Assembly (NCBI GenBank): GCA_030431185.1
Contig: JAUIJO010000002.1
Span: forward strand, 1-36,511
Direction: 5' to 3'
From: Gammaproteobacteria bacterium
GTDB taxonomy: Bacteria; Pseudomonadota; Gammaproteobacteria; Xanthomonadales; Xanthomonadaceae
DNA: 36,511 bases
The translations under genes were made by a program, and so were the position numbers. Every line of letters starts with the position of its first letter. Positions within the stretch are counted from its first letter, which is position 1. Under the pieces are notes generated by a model. It was not told the origin of the DNA and did not search any database. It saw only the letters and a list, made by a program, of their open reading frames with translations. Shown one piece after another: positions 1 to 8,497 of this stretch.

Positions 1-1
1 C

Positions 2-481
2 GTGGGCGGCGAGCGGATCGGGAGCTATGGCACCTCGAGCTACGGCTACGATGTCCGCTGCTCGCGGGAGTTCAAGGTGTTCACCAACATCAACTCGACC
101 ATCGTCGACCCCAAGCACTTCGACCCCGGCAGCTTCGTCGACGTCGAGGCCGACCAGTGCATCATCCCGCCGAACTCGTTCGCCCTGGCGCGCACGGTGG
201 AGTTCTTCCGCATCCCGCGCGACACGCTCGTGGTATGTCTGGGCAAGAGCACCTATGCGCGCTGCGGGATCATCGTCAACGTCACCCCGCTCGAGCCGGA
301 GTGGGAAGGCCACGTGACCCTGGAGTTCAGCAACACCACGCCGCTGCCGGCGCGCATCTACGCCAACGAGGGCGTGGCGCAGATGCTGTTCTTCCAGTCC
401 GACGAGGTCTGCGAGACGTCCTACAAGGACAGGGGCGGGAAGTACCAGGGCCAGACCGGCGTCACCCTGCCGCGGACCTGA
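2..481 (+). CDS. dcd: dCTP deaminase, 5'-truncated by the window edge
   Basis: Deaminates dCTP to dUTP, the main source of dUMP for thymidylate synthesis in gammaproteobacteria; cytosolic homotrimer. The visible 159 residues carry the family's [12 protein letters not shown] segment, the GKSTYARCG substrate-binding motif and the [20 protein letters not shown] segment that holds the catalytic glutamate, and they end in the conserved [12 protein letters not shown] tail. Family proteins are about 190 residues, so roughly 30 N-terminal residues lie before base 1. Base 1 is the last base of the preceding codon, and the GTG at base 2 is an internal valine, not a start. The gene is convergent with the small secreted protein gene that ends at 567. 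The 85-nt gap between them shows no convincing terminator hairpin. Confidence 0.95.
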   Translation: MGGERIGSYGTSSYGYDVRCSREFKVFTNINSTIVDPKHFDPGSFVDVEADQCIIPPNSFALARTVEFFRIPRDTLVVCLGKSTYARCGIIVNVTPLEPEWEGHVTLEFSNTTPLPARIYANEGVAQMLFFQSDEVCETSYKDRGGKYQGQTGVTLPRT

Positions 482-566
482 AGCCGGCCAGCCGGGAACA
501 GGGAGAGGGAACTGGAGAAGTGCGGCGCATCGTGCGTTCGCCATCCCCCATCCCCGGGGCCCCGCG

Positions 567-863
567 TCACCCCCGCACGTACGTCACGAAGAAGCCCTGC
601 AGGTCGCCGTTCTCGGTGTAGCCGACCACGTCCACGACGCGGTAGCCATTGGCGTTGAACGCACGGTGGGCCTGGTTGAGTTCGGTCGCGGCGCCGTTCT
701 TGCGCGAGCCGAAATCGACGTCCACGTACAGGCTGACGGTCTGTTGGCCGCTTCGCGCGGCTTCCGCGGCGGCGCGGTCGTAGTAGCCCTGGGTGGCCGC
801 CACGGCGGGGCCGAGGGGCGCGAGGCACGTGGCGAGCAGGATGGCGAGGAGCAGGTGGCGCAT
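567..863 (-). CDS. Small secreted protein of unknown function
   Basis: Encodes 98 residues. The first ~22 (MRHLLLAILLATCLAPLGPA...) form a typical Sec signal peptide with an AVA-A type cleavage site, leaving a mature protein of about 75 residues rich in charged and aromatic residues (GYYDRAAAEAARSGQQ, SLYVDVDFGSRKNGAA). I do not recognise a domain. The ATG at 863 is preferred over an in-frame ATG at 896, because it begins directly with the signal peptide and has an AAGGA box 6-7 nt upstream. It follows pcp on the same strand after a 19-nt gap, so it is probably the last gene of the 5-oxoproline operon. Whether it takes part in that pathway is unknown. Confidence 0.75.
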   Translation of the reverse strand: MRHLLLAILLATCLAPLGPAVAATQGYYDRAAAEAARSGQQTVSLYVDVDFGSRKNGAATELNQAHRAFNANGYRVVDVVGYTENGDLQGFFVTYVRG

Positions 864-882
864 GGCGGGTCCTTGTCGGGAG

Positions 883-1527
883 TCAGTGGGTGGCACCCGC
901 GGCGAGGCGGATGTCGTCCCGGGTGGTCAAGGCGGCGCGCACGGCGACGCGCAGGCCCTGTTGGACGGTGTCGAGCGACAGGCTGGCGGCACCGGGGTGG
1001 GCGGCGGCCTGCTCGGGCGAGAACGGGATATGGATGAAGCCGCCACGTATGCGTCGTTTGCGGCGCAGGGCGTGCATCAAGCCGTACAGCACGTGGTTGC
1101 ACACGTAGGTGCCGGCGGTCTGGGACACCTCGGCCGGGATGCCGGCCCGCCGCAGCGCCTGCAGCATCGCCTTCAGCGGCAGGGTGCTGAAGTAGGCGTC
1201 GGGACCGCCGTCGACGATGGGCAGGTCGACGGGCTGCCGGCCCGCGTTGTCCGGGATGCGCGCATCGTCGACATTGATGCCGATGCGTTCCAGCGACAGC
1301 TGCGCCCGGCCGCCGGCCTGGCCGACGCAGACCACGAGTGACGGGGACGTTTCGCGGATCGCCGCACGCAGCTGCGGGAGCGAACGGCCGAACTCGACGG
1401 CCAGGCAGCGCGCGGCGACCCGGTGGCCGGCGATGCGAACGCCCTCGAGCGCGCGAACCGCTTCCCAGCTCGGGTTGAGGGCTTCGCCGCAGAAGGGCTC
1501 GAAGCCCGTCAGTAGCACGCGTGGCAT
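883..1527 (-). CDS. pcp: Pyroglutamyl-peptidase I (pyrrolidone-carboxylate peptidase)
   Basis: Cytosolic cysteine peptidase of family C15 that removes N-terminal pyroglutamate (5-oxoproline) from peptides. From the ATG at 1527 the protein has 214 residues, the normal family length, and opens with the conserved VLLTGFEPF. The catalytic triad is visible: E80 in [10 protein letters not shown]143 in [13 protein letters not shown] and H166 in GGFIHIPF. An upstream in-frame ATG at 1557 would add ten residues that do not look like the family. The gene lies 93 nt downstream of DUF979 and in the same direction as the pxp genes, so the peptidase supplies free 5-oxoproline to PxpABC encoded in the same cluster. 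Confidence 0.93.
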   Translation of the reverse strand: MPRVLLTGFEPFCGEALNPSWEAVRALEGVRIAGHRVAARCLAVEFGRSLPQLRAAIRETSPSLVVCVGQAGGRAQLSLERIGINVDDARIPDNAGRQPVDLPIVDGGPDAYFSTLPLKAMLQALRRAGIPAEVSQTAGTYVCNHVLYGLMHALRRKRRIRGGFIHIPFSPEQAAAHPGAASLSLDTVQQGLRVAVRAALTTRDDIRLAAGATH

Positions 1528-1620
1528 TCCGGTTAGGGGATCGGGGGACCGTGGCATGCCTGCATTGTAGTGTGCGGCAGGAGGCGTCGGTGGCCGCGCG
1601 CCAGGGCATTCAGACGCCGA

Positions 1621-2589
1621 TCAGAACGCGAACACCAGCCAGTACATCAGCAGCAGGTTGACCAGCAGCAGCGGCAATGCGGTCGGTACCTGGGCGCGGA
1701 TGACCGCGTTGGGGTCGTCGAGCTCCAGCAACGCCGCGGGCACCAGGTTGAAGTTGGCGGCCATCGGCGTCAGGAGGGTGCCGCAGTAGCCGGTGAGCAT
1801 GCCCAGTGCGCCCAGGATGGCCGGGTTCGCGCCATGTTGGTGGATCAGCAGGGGCAGGCCGATGCCCGCCGTCATCACCGGGAACGCCGCGAAGGCATTG
1901 CCCATGATCACCGTGAACAGCACCATGCCCAGCCCGTAGGCGAGCACGCAGGCCAGCGCGTTGTCGGCGGGAATGACGGCCGAGACCAGGCTGGCGACCG
2001 CTTCGCCGACGCCGCTGGCGGCGAAGACGCCGCCGAGTGCGGCGAGCACCAGCGGCAGCATCGCCGCCCAACCCATGGTGTCCAGCAGGCGCCGGCCCTC
2101 GGCCACGGCCATGACCGGCTTCTCCCCCGTTACCCGGATCGCCGCCAGCGCCGAGACCACGCTGGCGAACGCCAGGCCGATCAGGGTGATGCTGCCTTCG
2201 CCGAACAGCCGCCCGCCCTCCCAGCGGAGCTTCTCGCCGAACAGCACCACCAGCACGGTGATCGTCGGTATCAGGAGGGCCGGGCCGAACAGGCGGTGGC
2301 CCAGTCGAGTGGCCGAGGCGCGACGTTGCGCTTCGGGCGCTTCCTCCAGGTGCTCGCGGCGCATGCGCGGCGCAAGCAGGGCGAGGGCGATGATCGCCGC
2401 CCCCGCGCACTGGGCGGGCAGCGTGTTCCCGGCCTCGTTGGCGCGCAACACCGCGTTGCCCCCCGCGATCAGGGCGGCGACCAGTGTCCAGAACGCCCCG
2501 TGCGCGAGGCGTCGCTGGCGGAAGTTGCTGGCGCCGGCATAGAGCAGGAATGCGCCCAGCAGGCCATAGAAGAGGTCAAGGCCGAGCAT
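1621..2589 (-). CDS. DUF979 family membrane protein, candidate 5-oxoproline permease subunit
   Basis: Encodes 322 residues with about nine or ten hydrophobic segments, e.g. LFYGLLGAFLLYAG at the N-terminus and PLLLVNLLLMYWLVFAF at the extreme C-terminus. It matches the DUF979 family (GNTLPAQCAGAAIIALALLA; SVVSALAAIRVTGEKP; AHGAFWTLVAALIAGGN), which nearly always sits beside DUF969. Published comparative genomics places this pair in pcp/pxpABC clusters and proposes it as the transport system for 5-oxoproline; that role is known by association only. Its ATG overlaps the end of the DUF969 gene by 14 nt, so the two are translationally coupled, as expected for subunits of one transporter. Confidence 0.88.
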   Translation of the reverse strand: MLGLDLFYGLLGAFLLYAGASNFRQRRLAHGAFWTLVAALIAGGNAVLRANEAGNTLPAQCAGAAIIALALLAPRMRREHLEEAPEAQRRASATRLGHRLFGPALLIPTITVLVVLFGEKLRWEGGRLFGEGSITLIGLAFASVVSALAAIRVTGEKPVMAVAEGRRLLDTMGWAAMLPLVLAALGGVFAASGVGEAVASLVSAVIPADNALACVLAYGLGMVLFTVIMGNAFAAFPVMTAGIGLPLLIHQHGANPAILGALGMLTGYCGTLLTPMAANFNLVPAALLELDDPNAVIRAQVPTALPLLLVNLLLMYWLVFAF

Positions 2590-3316
2590 CGGTGCTCCCG
2601 CTGTCGACCTGGGTTCCGATTCCCGTGGAGGGCACCGCCATGCGCTGCATGAGGCCGCGCGTGTACCAGCGCAGCCGGATCGAATGGATCACGAACGCGG
2701 CGATCGCCGTCGGCAGGGCCCACAAGGCGATGTGCAGGGGCTCGAGCACGATGCCTTGTTCGGCGTAGAAGCCCTGGATCAGCAACACTGCGCCGATCGC
2801 GACGAATACGTCTTCGCCGAAGAACAGGCCGACGTTGTCGGTCGCGGCATCCACGGCGAAGAGCCGCTGTTTCTCGGCGTCGGGCAAGGGACCGTGCTGC
2901 TTTTCCGCGGCGGCTTCGCTCATCGGTGCCAGCAGGGGGCGCACGGTCTGGGCGTGGCCGCCGACGTTGTGGAGCCCGAGCATGCTCAGCAGCTGGCGCA
3001 GGCCCAGATAGCCGATGAGCAGGCGGAACAGCGTCAGTCGTTGCATGCGTCCGATCCAGGCATGCACGTGCTCGCGCAGCCCGGCGCGCTCGAGCAGGCC
3101 GATCGTGGGCAAGGTCAGCACGAACAGGAGCAGCGCGCGGTTGGAGACGAAACTGGTGCCGAGCAGCGCCAGCAGCTCGGGGACCGTCTTGCCGGCGAGC
3201 AGCCCGCTGGCGAGGCCGGCGACCACCACCACGATCACCGGGTTGAAGCGAAGCACGAAGCCCACGACCACGCACAGCACGCCGAGCAGGGGCCAGTAGT
3301 TGAGGGCCTCGTTCAC
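2576..3316 (-). CDS. DUF969 family membrane protein, candidate 5-oxoproline permease subunit
   Basis: Encodes 246 residues from a GTG start at 3316 that forms a GTGA overlap with the pxpA stop codon. The same reading frame is open further upstream, but that part is antisense-frame noise over pxpA. Hydrophobic segments include NYWPLLGVLCVVVGFVLRF, VIVVVVAGLASGLLAG and HIALWALPTAIAAFVIHSI. The conserved LGLHNVGGHAQTVRPL and AATDNVGLFFGEDVFVAIGA regions identify DUF969. It is predicted to work with the DUF979 protein as an inner-membrane carrier. Substrate assignment to 5-oxoproline rests on co-occurrence with pcp and pxpABC here and in other bacteria. Confidence 0.88.
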   Translation of the reverse strand: MNEALNYWPLLGVLCVVVGFVLRFNPVIVVVVAGLASGLLAGKTVPELLALLGTSFVSNRALLLFVLTLPTIGLLERAGLREHVHAWIGRMQRLTLFRLLIGYLGLRQLLSMLGLHNVGGHAQTVRPLLAPMSEAAAEKQHGPLPDAEKQRLFAVDAATDNVGLFFGEDVFVAIGAVLLIQGFYAEQGIVLEPLHIALWALPTAIAAFVIHSIRLRWYTRGLMQRMAVPSTGIGTQVDSGSTDARP

Positions 3317-4098
3317 CGCGCGTCCGCCAAGGCCTGGATGCGGACCCCGTCCGCTTCCAGCGCCTCTCGCAGCGCGCGGGCGAAGCCCGCGGCATCGTCG
3401 CGGTCGCCATGCAGGCACAGCGTGTCGGCCTGCAGGCGCAGCGTGCCACCGTCGGCGAGCGCGAGCCCGTCGCCCCGGGCCAGTGCACGCGCCTGGGCCA
3501 CCGCCGCGTCGATCGTCTCCAGCACCGCGCCATCGCTGCCGCGCGGCAGCAGACGTCCGTCCGGACCGTAGCCGCGTTCGGCGAACACCTCGTGCGCGAC
3601 CCGGAGGCCGCTGGCGATGCCGGCGTCGGTCAAGGCCGACCCCGACAGCCCGTACAGGACCAGCGAGGGATCGAACTCCACCACGGCGGTCGCGATCGCG
3701 TCGGCGATGGCCGGGTCGCGGGCGGCCATGTTGTACAGGGCGCCATGGGGCTTGGCGTGCGCCAGTCGCATGCCTTCCCCGTCGGCGATGCGCGCCAGCC
3801 GGCGCAACTGGGCGCTGACCAGCAGCATGACCTGTCCGGGCGACACCGGGAGTTCGCGTCGGCCGAAATGCTCGCGGTCGACGAAGCCGGGGTGCGCACC
3901 GACCGCGACGCCATGCGCGCGGCACAGGCGCAACGTGGCGCGCATGGTGGCATCGTCGCCCGCATGGCCCCCGCAGGCGATGCTGGCGGAACTCAGCAGC
4001 GGGATGATCGCGGCATCGTCGCCGCAACCTTCGCCCAGGTCGCAGTTGAAGTCGATGCACGGGGCGGGCGGTGTCGGGAATCGGGCGGCCATGGTCAT
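3313..4098 (-). CDS. pxpA: 5-oxoprolinase subunit A (LamB/YcsF family)
   Basis: Subunit of the ATP-dependent prokaryotic 5-oxoprolinase PxpABC, which opens 5-oxoproline to L-glutamate in the cytosol. The 261-residue product shows the LamB/YcsF hallmarks: IDFNCDLGEG near residue 15, SIACGGHAGDDATM, GAHPGFVDREHFGRRELP and the LAHAKPHGALYNMA motif. The length is normal (about 250). An alternative start two codons later (MAARF) is equally possible. Downstream, a GTGA overlap couples it to DUF969. Upstream, pxpC ends 13 nt before its start. The gene order pxpB-pxpC-pxpA is typical of this operon type. Confidence 0.94.
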   Translation of the reverse strand: MTMAARFPTPPAPCIDFNCDLGEGCGDDAAIIPLLSSASIACGGHAGDDATMRATLRLCRAHGVAVGAHPGFVDREHFGRRELPVSPGQVMLLVSAQLRRLARIADGEGMRLAHAKPHGALYNMAARDPAIADAIATAVVEFDPSLVLYGLSGSALTDAGIASGLRVAHEVFAERGYGPDGRLLPRGSDGAVLETIDAAVAQARALARGDGLALADGGTLRLQADTLCLHGDRDDAAGFARALREALEADGVRIQALADAR

Positions 4099-4111
4099 CG
4101 GGCAGGGTAAA

Positions 4112-5110
4112 TCAAATCAGGTCCGCGGGCGTGCCGGGGGCGAGTCGGGCATCGAGTCCGCGCATCAACCGGTACCACTGCGCGCGCCGGTGCGCCCACA
4201 GTCGCCGGGACTCCAACGCATCGATCGCGCGCCATGCCACCGCTTGACCGGGCGCCAGTTGCGCGAGTCGCGGCAGGTCCACCGCCGCGACGTGGCCCAG
4301 CCGCGGGTAGCCACCGGTGACCTGGGCGTCGGCCAGCAGCACGATCGGTTGGCCATCGGGCGGCAACTGGATGGTGCCGGGAGCAACGGCCGCGGATACC
4401 TCGTCGACGCGCGTGCAGGCCAGCGAGTCGCCCTTCAGGCGCAGCCCCTGCCGGTCGCTGCGTGGATCGAGTCGCCAGTGCCGCTGTGCCAGCGAGGTCG
4501 CCTGGCTGTGTCCCGAGGGGACATAACGGATGCAGGGCTCGGCCGGCAGCGGGTCGTCGAACTCGGTCCACCACGTCGGCTGGGCCGGGCGTTGGACCGG
4601 ATGCCATCCGCCGGGTCCGAGCGGGAGCCGGTCGCCGGCCTGCAGGCGACGGCCGTCGAGTCCCCCGAAGCTCCCGCGCAGGTCGGTGCTGCGACTGCCC
4701 ATCACGAGGGGTACGTCGATGCCGCCCGACAGCGCGAGCCAGGCCCGCACGCCCATGCGCGGGCGACCCACGCGCAGTGTTCCAGGCGGCAGGTCGACCG
4801 GGCGCCCGTGGCCGATCGGGCAGGCGCGCCCATCGTCAGTCTCGAAGACGGCGTCGACCAGGGCGCCGCACAAGGCCACGCGGACGGGCGCGGCGAAACG
4901 CAGGGACGGGCCGGACAAGGTGAATTCCAGCACGGCGTCGTCGGGGCGGTTGCCGACCAGCCGGTTGGCGAGGGCCGCGGCGTCGCCATCGAGCGCGCCC
5001 GCGCAGGCCACTCCCAGATGGCGCCAGCCGACGCGTCCGGCGTCCTGCACCGTGGTCAGCGGACCGGCGGCCACCACCTCGATCGCCGGAGGTTGCCCGC
5101 GCGCGCTCAT
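4112..5110 (-). CDS. pxpC: 5-oxoprolinase subunit C (KipA / biotin-dependent carboxyltransferase-like)
   Basis: Encodes 332 residues from an ATG at 5110 that forms an ATGA overlap with the pxpB stop. Family features include GPLTTVQDAGRVGWRHLGV near the N-terminus (the substrate-site segment of KipA/urea-amidolyase carboxyltransferase folds), ANRLVGNRPDDAVLEFTLSGP, LALSGGIDVPLVMGSRSTDL, and PPDGQPIVLLADAQVTGGYPRLG near the C-terminus. With PxpB it forms the KipI-KipA type module that works with PxpA on 5-oxoproline. The open frame extends upstream over pxpB, but that stretch is a shadow of pxpB. Confidence 0.93.
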   Translation of the reverse strand: MSARGQPPAIEVVAAGPLTTVQDAGRVGWRHLGVACAGALDGDAAALANRLVGNRPDDAVLEFTLSGPSLRFAAPVRVALCGALVDAVFETDDGRACPIGHGRPVDLPPGTLRVGRPRMGVRAWLALSGGIDVPLVMGSRSTDLRGSFGGLDGRRLQAGDRLPLGPGGWHPVQRPAQPTWWTEFDDPLPAEPCIRYVPSGHSQATSLAQRHWRLDPRSDRQGLRLKGDSLACTRVDEVSAAVAPGTIQLPPDGQPIVLLADAQVTGGYPRLGHVAAVDLPRLAQLAPGQAVAWRAIDALESRRLWAHRRAQWYRLMRGLDARLAPGTPADLI

Positions 5111-5811
5111 GAGGGCTGTTCCTTCAGTCGGTCGAAGGCTCCGGGATCGATCGCGCGGAAGCGTACGCGGTCGCCGGGCTGGAGCAGCGCCGGCGCATCG
5201 CGGGTGGGATCGAACAGCGTCAGCGGGGTGCGCCCCAGGATGCGCCAGCCACCCGGGCTCGAGCGCGGGTAGATGCCGGTCTGGGCGCCGCCGATCGCGA
5301 CCGAACCGGCGGGCACGTGCGTTCGCGGCGTCGCCAGCCGGGGCAGCGCCAGCGCAGGGTCCAGGCCGGCGAGGTAAGGGAACCCGGGGGCGAAGCCGAT
5401 CATGGCCACGGTGTAGTCGCCCGAGGCATGGCGCCGGGCCAGCGCATCGGCCTCCATGCCGAGTGAGCCGGCCGCGTCCTCCAGGTCCGGGCCCCATTCG
5501 CCGCCATACACCACGGGGATCTCCACGAGGCGGCTGCCGGCATCATCCGCGGCGCGGTCCGTCCGGGCCGCGAGTTGTGCCTCGAGCCAGGCCCGCACGC
5601 GCGTCGGCTCCGTGCGCCGGGGATCCAGGAACACGCCCACGCTCGTGTACGCCGGGACGATGTCGACCACGCCCGGAGGGCGGTCGTCGCGCAGGCCCCG
5701 CACGAGCTCATGGACGCGCCGCAAGGTCCCCGGGTCGATGGCCTCGCCGAGCCGGACCAGCCAGGCGTCGTCGGCGAGGGTTTCGATGCGGGGTGTGTCC
5801 CGGGACGTCAC
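5107..5811 (-). CDS. pxpB: 5-oxoprolinase subunit B (KipI family)
   Basis: Encodes 234 residues. The start is a GTG that overlaps the stop of the HIT gene as GTGA. KipI-family features are the early ALGEAI-like segment (WLVRLGEAIDPGT), VPAYTSVGVFLDP, EIPVVYGGEWGPDLED, MIGFAPGFPYLAGLDP and GSVAIGGAQTGIYPRSSPGGWRILGRTP, the last being the most diagnostic block. In the PxpABC complex it pairs with PxpC. Overlapping junctions on both sides indicate one polycistronic message with the HIT gene and pxpC. Confidence 0.93.
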   Translation of the reverse strand: MTSRDTPRIETLADDAWLVRLGEAIDPGTLRRVHELVRGLRDDRPPGVVDIVPAYTSVGVFLDPRRTEPTRVRAWLEAQLAARTDRAADDAGSRLVEIPVVYGGEWGPDLEDAAGSLGMEADALARRHASGDYTVAMIGFAPGFPYLAGLDPALALPRLATPRTHVPAGSVAIGGAQTGIYPRSSPGGWRILGRTPLTLFDPTRDAPALLQPGDRVRFRAIDPGAFDRLKEQPS

Positions 5812-6227
5812 GCGTCGAGGGCGTCGCGCAGTGCATTGATCCGTTGCACCAGCGCTTCGGGCGAATAGGGACTGGCGCTCGCCGTGCCCCAGACCGGGCG
5901 GGGCCAGGCGATGTCGTTGCGGAAGCGGGCGATCACGTGCACGTGCAGCTGCTCGACCATGTTGCCCAGCGCCGCCACGTTCAGTTTGTCGGGCTTGAAC
6001 AGCGCCTGCAGCACGCGACTGCCCACGTTGATCTCGCGGGTCAGGACGGCCCGGTCGGACGCCCGCAGGTCGGTCAGTTCCCGTGCACCGGGGATGCGGG
6101 GCACCAGGATCAGCCAGGGATGGTGGGCATCGTCCATCAACCGCAGTTCGCTCAGCCCCAGGTGGGCGACGGGATGGGTGTCCTCGGCCAGTCGGGGATC
6201 GAGCTGCCAGTCTCCCTGCGTGTTCAT
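5808..6227 (-). CDS. HIT-family nucleotide hydrolase/transferase-like protein
   Basis: Encodes 139 residues from an ATG at 6227 that overlaps the dienelactone hydrolase stop as ATGA. It belongs to the histidine-triad superfamily. The N-terminal WLILVPRIPGARELTDL and the core KLNVAALGNMVEQLHVHVIARF match bacterial HIT proteins annotated as diadenosine tetraphosphate hydrolases. The triad reads Q93-x-H95-x-H97 instead of H-x-H-x-H; my recollection is that this glutamine variant recurs in this subgroup, so it is probably not a defect. Substrate unknown. It is the second gene of the run that continues into pxpB. Confidence 0.87.
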   Translation of the reverse strand: MNTQGDWQLDPRLAEDTHPVAHLGLSELRLMDDAHHPWLILVPRIPGARELTDLRASDRAVLTREINVGSRVLQALFKPDKLNVAALGNMVEQLHVHVIARFRNDIAWPRPVWGTASASPYSPEALVQRINALRDALDA

Positions 6228-6886
6228 TTCAGTGCGTCCTCGAAGAAGTCGAGCGTGCGCGCCCAGGCCTGGGCCGCCGCATCGGGGGCATGGTCGGCCC
6301 GGCGATCGCAATTGAAGCCGTGGCCGGCGTCGTAGACATGCACGACCGCCCCCGGGTGCGCGTCCCGGTGGCGCTGGACCGCCTCGGGCGGGAGGCTGGC
6401 GTCGTGTTCGCCGAAGTGGAACATCATCGGCGCGCGCAGCGGCTCGTCCAGGAAGGACAGCGTGCGCGTACCGTAGTAGCTCACCGCGGGCAGGCCGAGG
6501 CGGGTGTTGGCCAGGTACGCGATGCTGCCGCCCCAGCAGAAGCCGACGGTCCCGGTGCGCAGGCCTTCCGCCTGCAGCAGGTCCGCGGCGGCGCGGGCGC
6601 CCTCGACGGCGGTATCGTTGCCCAACGCGGCGACATGCGCGCGCCCCTGGGCGATGCCGGCATCGTCGTAGTCCAGCTCCACCCCGCGTTCGACCGGGTC
6701 GAACAGCGCCGGGGCGAGGGCGCTGTAGCCGGCGTCCGCGAAGCGGCGGGTCACGTCGCGGACATGGCCGTTGACGCCGAAGATCTCCTGCAGCACGACG
6801 ATGCCTCCGCGTGGAATGCCGGCGGGATCCTCGCGCCAGGCGCGGATGGGGCCCTGCGCGGTGTCCAGGTCGATCCAGTGGCCCAT
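6224..6886 (-). CDS. Dienelactone hydrolase family protein
   Basis: Encodes 220 residues with an alpha/beta-hydrolase fold of the DLH type. The cysteine nucleophile is C117 in TVGFCWGGSIAYL, with D162 in HFGEHDASLP and H189 in DAGHGFNC completing the triad; E34 in VVLQEIFGVNGH is the conserved acidic residue of the family. The ATG at 6886 is chosen because a GGAGG box lies 7 nt upstream; an ATG at 6904 is possible but puts the box inside the gene. It is the first gene of the minus-strand run leading into the 5-oxoproline cassette. The natural substrate cannot be told from sequence, and there are no aromatic-degradation genes nearby. Confidence 0.88.
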   Translation of the reverse strand: MGHWIDLDTAQGPIRAWREDPAGIPRGGIVVLQEIFGVNGHVRDVTRRFADAGYSALAPALFDPVERGVELDYDDAGIAQGRAHVAALGNDTAVEGARAAADLLQAEGLRTGTVGFCWGGSIAYLANTRLGLPAVSYYGTRTLSFLDEPLRAPMMFHFGEHDASLPPEAVQRHRDAHPGAVVHVYDAGHGFNCDRRADHAPDAAAQAWARTLDFFEDALK

Positions 6887-6971
6887 GGGGGAACCTCCAT
6901 TCAATGCGGGGAAACGGCGGATGCATTCAGCGCGGAGCAGGGCAGCGCTCGGCCCATGGTAGCGCCAGCGC

Positions 6972-6977
6972 TATAAT
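6972..6977 (+). promoter_or_regulatory. -10 element upstream of rimO
   Basis: A perfect TATAAT lies 55 nt before the rimO ATG in the 145-nt divergent gap. No good -35 is seen at 16-18 bp. The predicted start of transcription is near 6984. AT-rich hexamers are rare in this GC-rich DNA, which makes the match more meaningful than usual. Confidence 0.5.
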
Positions 6978-7031
6978 TCCCGCCCCGACGCGGCACCGTT
7001 CCGGCCCGCGCACCCGACCGTACCCGTATTC

Positions 7032-8402
7032 ATGTCCCTGCAGAACAGCAAGTCCGCCAATCCCAAGGTCGGCTTCGTCAGCCTTGGCTGCCCGAAGGCC
7101 CTGGTCGATTCCGAGCGCATCCTCACCCAGCTGAAGGTCGAGGGTTACGACCTCGTGCCCAGCTACGACGATGCCGACGTGGTGGTGGTCAACACCTGCG
7201 GCTTCATCGATTCGGCGGTGGCGGAGTCGCTCGATGCGATCGGCGAGGCCATGGCCGAGAACGGCAAGGTGATCGTCACCGGTTGCCTGGGCAAGCGCGA
7301 GGAGATCATCCGCGAGGCGCATCCCGGCGTGCTCTCCATCAGCGGCCCGCAGGACTACGCCAGCGTGATGGGTGCGGTGCACAGCGCGCTCCCGCCGCGC
7401 CACGATCCCTTCGTCGACCTGGTCCCGCGCCGCGCCGCGGACGCCGCCAGCGACATCGGCGTCAAGTTGACGCCCAAGCACTACGCGTACCTGAAGATCT
7501 CCGAGGGCTGCAACCACCGCTGCAGCTTCTGCATCATCCCGTCGATGCGTGGCGACCTCGTGAGCCGACCGGTCGACCAGGTGCTGCGCGAGGCCGAGAA
7601 GCTGGCCATGGGCGGCGTCAAGGAACTGCTGGTGATCTCGCAGGACACCTCCGCCTACGGCGTCGACCTCAGGTACGCCGAGCGCGAGTGGCGCGGCAAG
7701 GCCTACCAGACCCGCATGAAGGCGCTCTGCGAAGGCCTGTCGGAGCTGGGCCTGTGGACGCGGCTGCATTACGTGTATCCGTATCCGCACGTGGACGACA
7801 TCATCCCCTTGATGGCCGAGGGCAAGCTGCTGCCCTACCTCGACATCCCCTTCCAGCACGCCAGTCCGCGCGTGCTGAAGCTGATGAAGCGCCCGGGCGC
7901 GGTCGACAAGACCCTGGAGCGGATCCAGCGCTGGCGCGCCATCTGCCCGGACATCACCATCCGCAGCACCTTCATCGTCGGCTTCCCCGGCGAGACCGAC
8001 GCCGAGTTCGAGTCCCTGCTCGATTTCCTCGAAGAGGCGCAGCTCGACCGCGTGGGGGCGTTCGCGTACTCCCCGGTGGAGGGCGCGAAGGCCAATGAGC
8101 TGCCCGATCCGGTGCCGGAGGAGGTCAAGCAGGAGCGCCTGGCGCGCTTCATGGAACTGCAGGCGGACATCTCCACCGCGAAGCTCGAATCCAAGGTCGG
8201 CACCACCCAGCGCTGCCTGGTCGACGCGCTCGACGGCGACCTCGCGATCGCACGCTCGATGGCCGATGCGCCGGAGATCGACGGCCTGGTGCAGATCCAG
8301 AACGGGTTCGAGGCCGGGCTGCGTCCGGGCGAGTTCGTCGATGTCGCCATCATGGGCAGCGACGAGCACGACCTGTACGGCGAGGTCGCGTTCGAGGACT
8401 GA
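7032..8402 (+). CDS. rimO: Ribosomal protein S12 methylthiotransferase RimO
   Basis: Radical-SAM enzyme that adds a beta-methylthio group to an aspartate of ribosomal protein uS12 (Asp89 in E. coli). The 456 residues show an N-terminal UPF0004 domain ([40 protein letters not shown]) holding one Fe-S cluster, then the radical-SAM motif C160-x3-C164-x2-C167 ([13 protein letters not shown]), and a C-terminal TRAM domain (residues ~390-456) for RNA/ribosome contact. The length is normal. It is transcribed alone, divergent from the dienelactone hydrolase gene, with a TATAAT box upstream. Confidence 0.96.
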   Translation: MSLQNSKSANPKVGFVSLGCPKALVDSERILTQLKVEGYDLVPSYDDADVVVVNTCGFIDSAVAESLDAIGEAMAENGKVIVTGCLGKREEIIREAHPGVLSISGPQDYASVMGAVHSALPPRHDPFVDLVPRRAADAASDIGVKLTPKHYAYLKISEGCNHRCSFCIIPSMRGDLVSRPVDQVLREAEKLAMGGVKELLVISQDTSAYGVDLRYAEREWRGKAYQTRMKALCEGLSELGLWTRLHYVYPYPHVDDIIPLMAEGKLLPYLDIPFQHASPRVLKLMKRPGAVDKTLERIQRWRAICPDITIRSTFIVGFPGETDAEFESLLDFLEEAQLDRVGAFAYSPVEGAKANELPDPVPEEVKQERLARFMELQADISTAKLESKVGTTQRCLVDALDGDLAIARSMADAPEIDGLVQIQNGFEAGLRPGEFVDVAIMGSDEHDLYGEVAFED

Positions 8403-8497
8403 GCGGGACGCTTGGCCTCGGGGACGGGGCGGGTCCGGGGTCACGGATCGGACGCGCGGCTTTCGCCGCCGTCGCCGGTTCGTGGTACACAGCCCGG

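Noticed and set aside
1533-1551. TAGGGGATCGGGGGA near the pcp start, reminiscent of the operator motif
   Set aside because: It has only the left half; no CCCTA arm and no second site 23 bp away.
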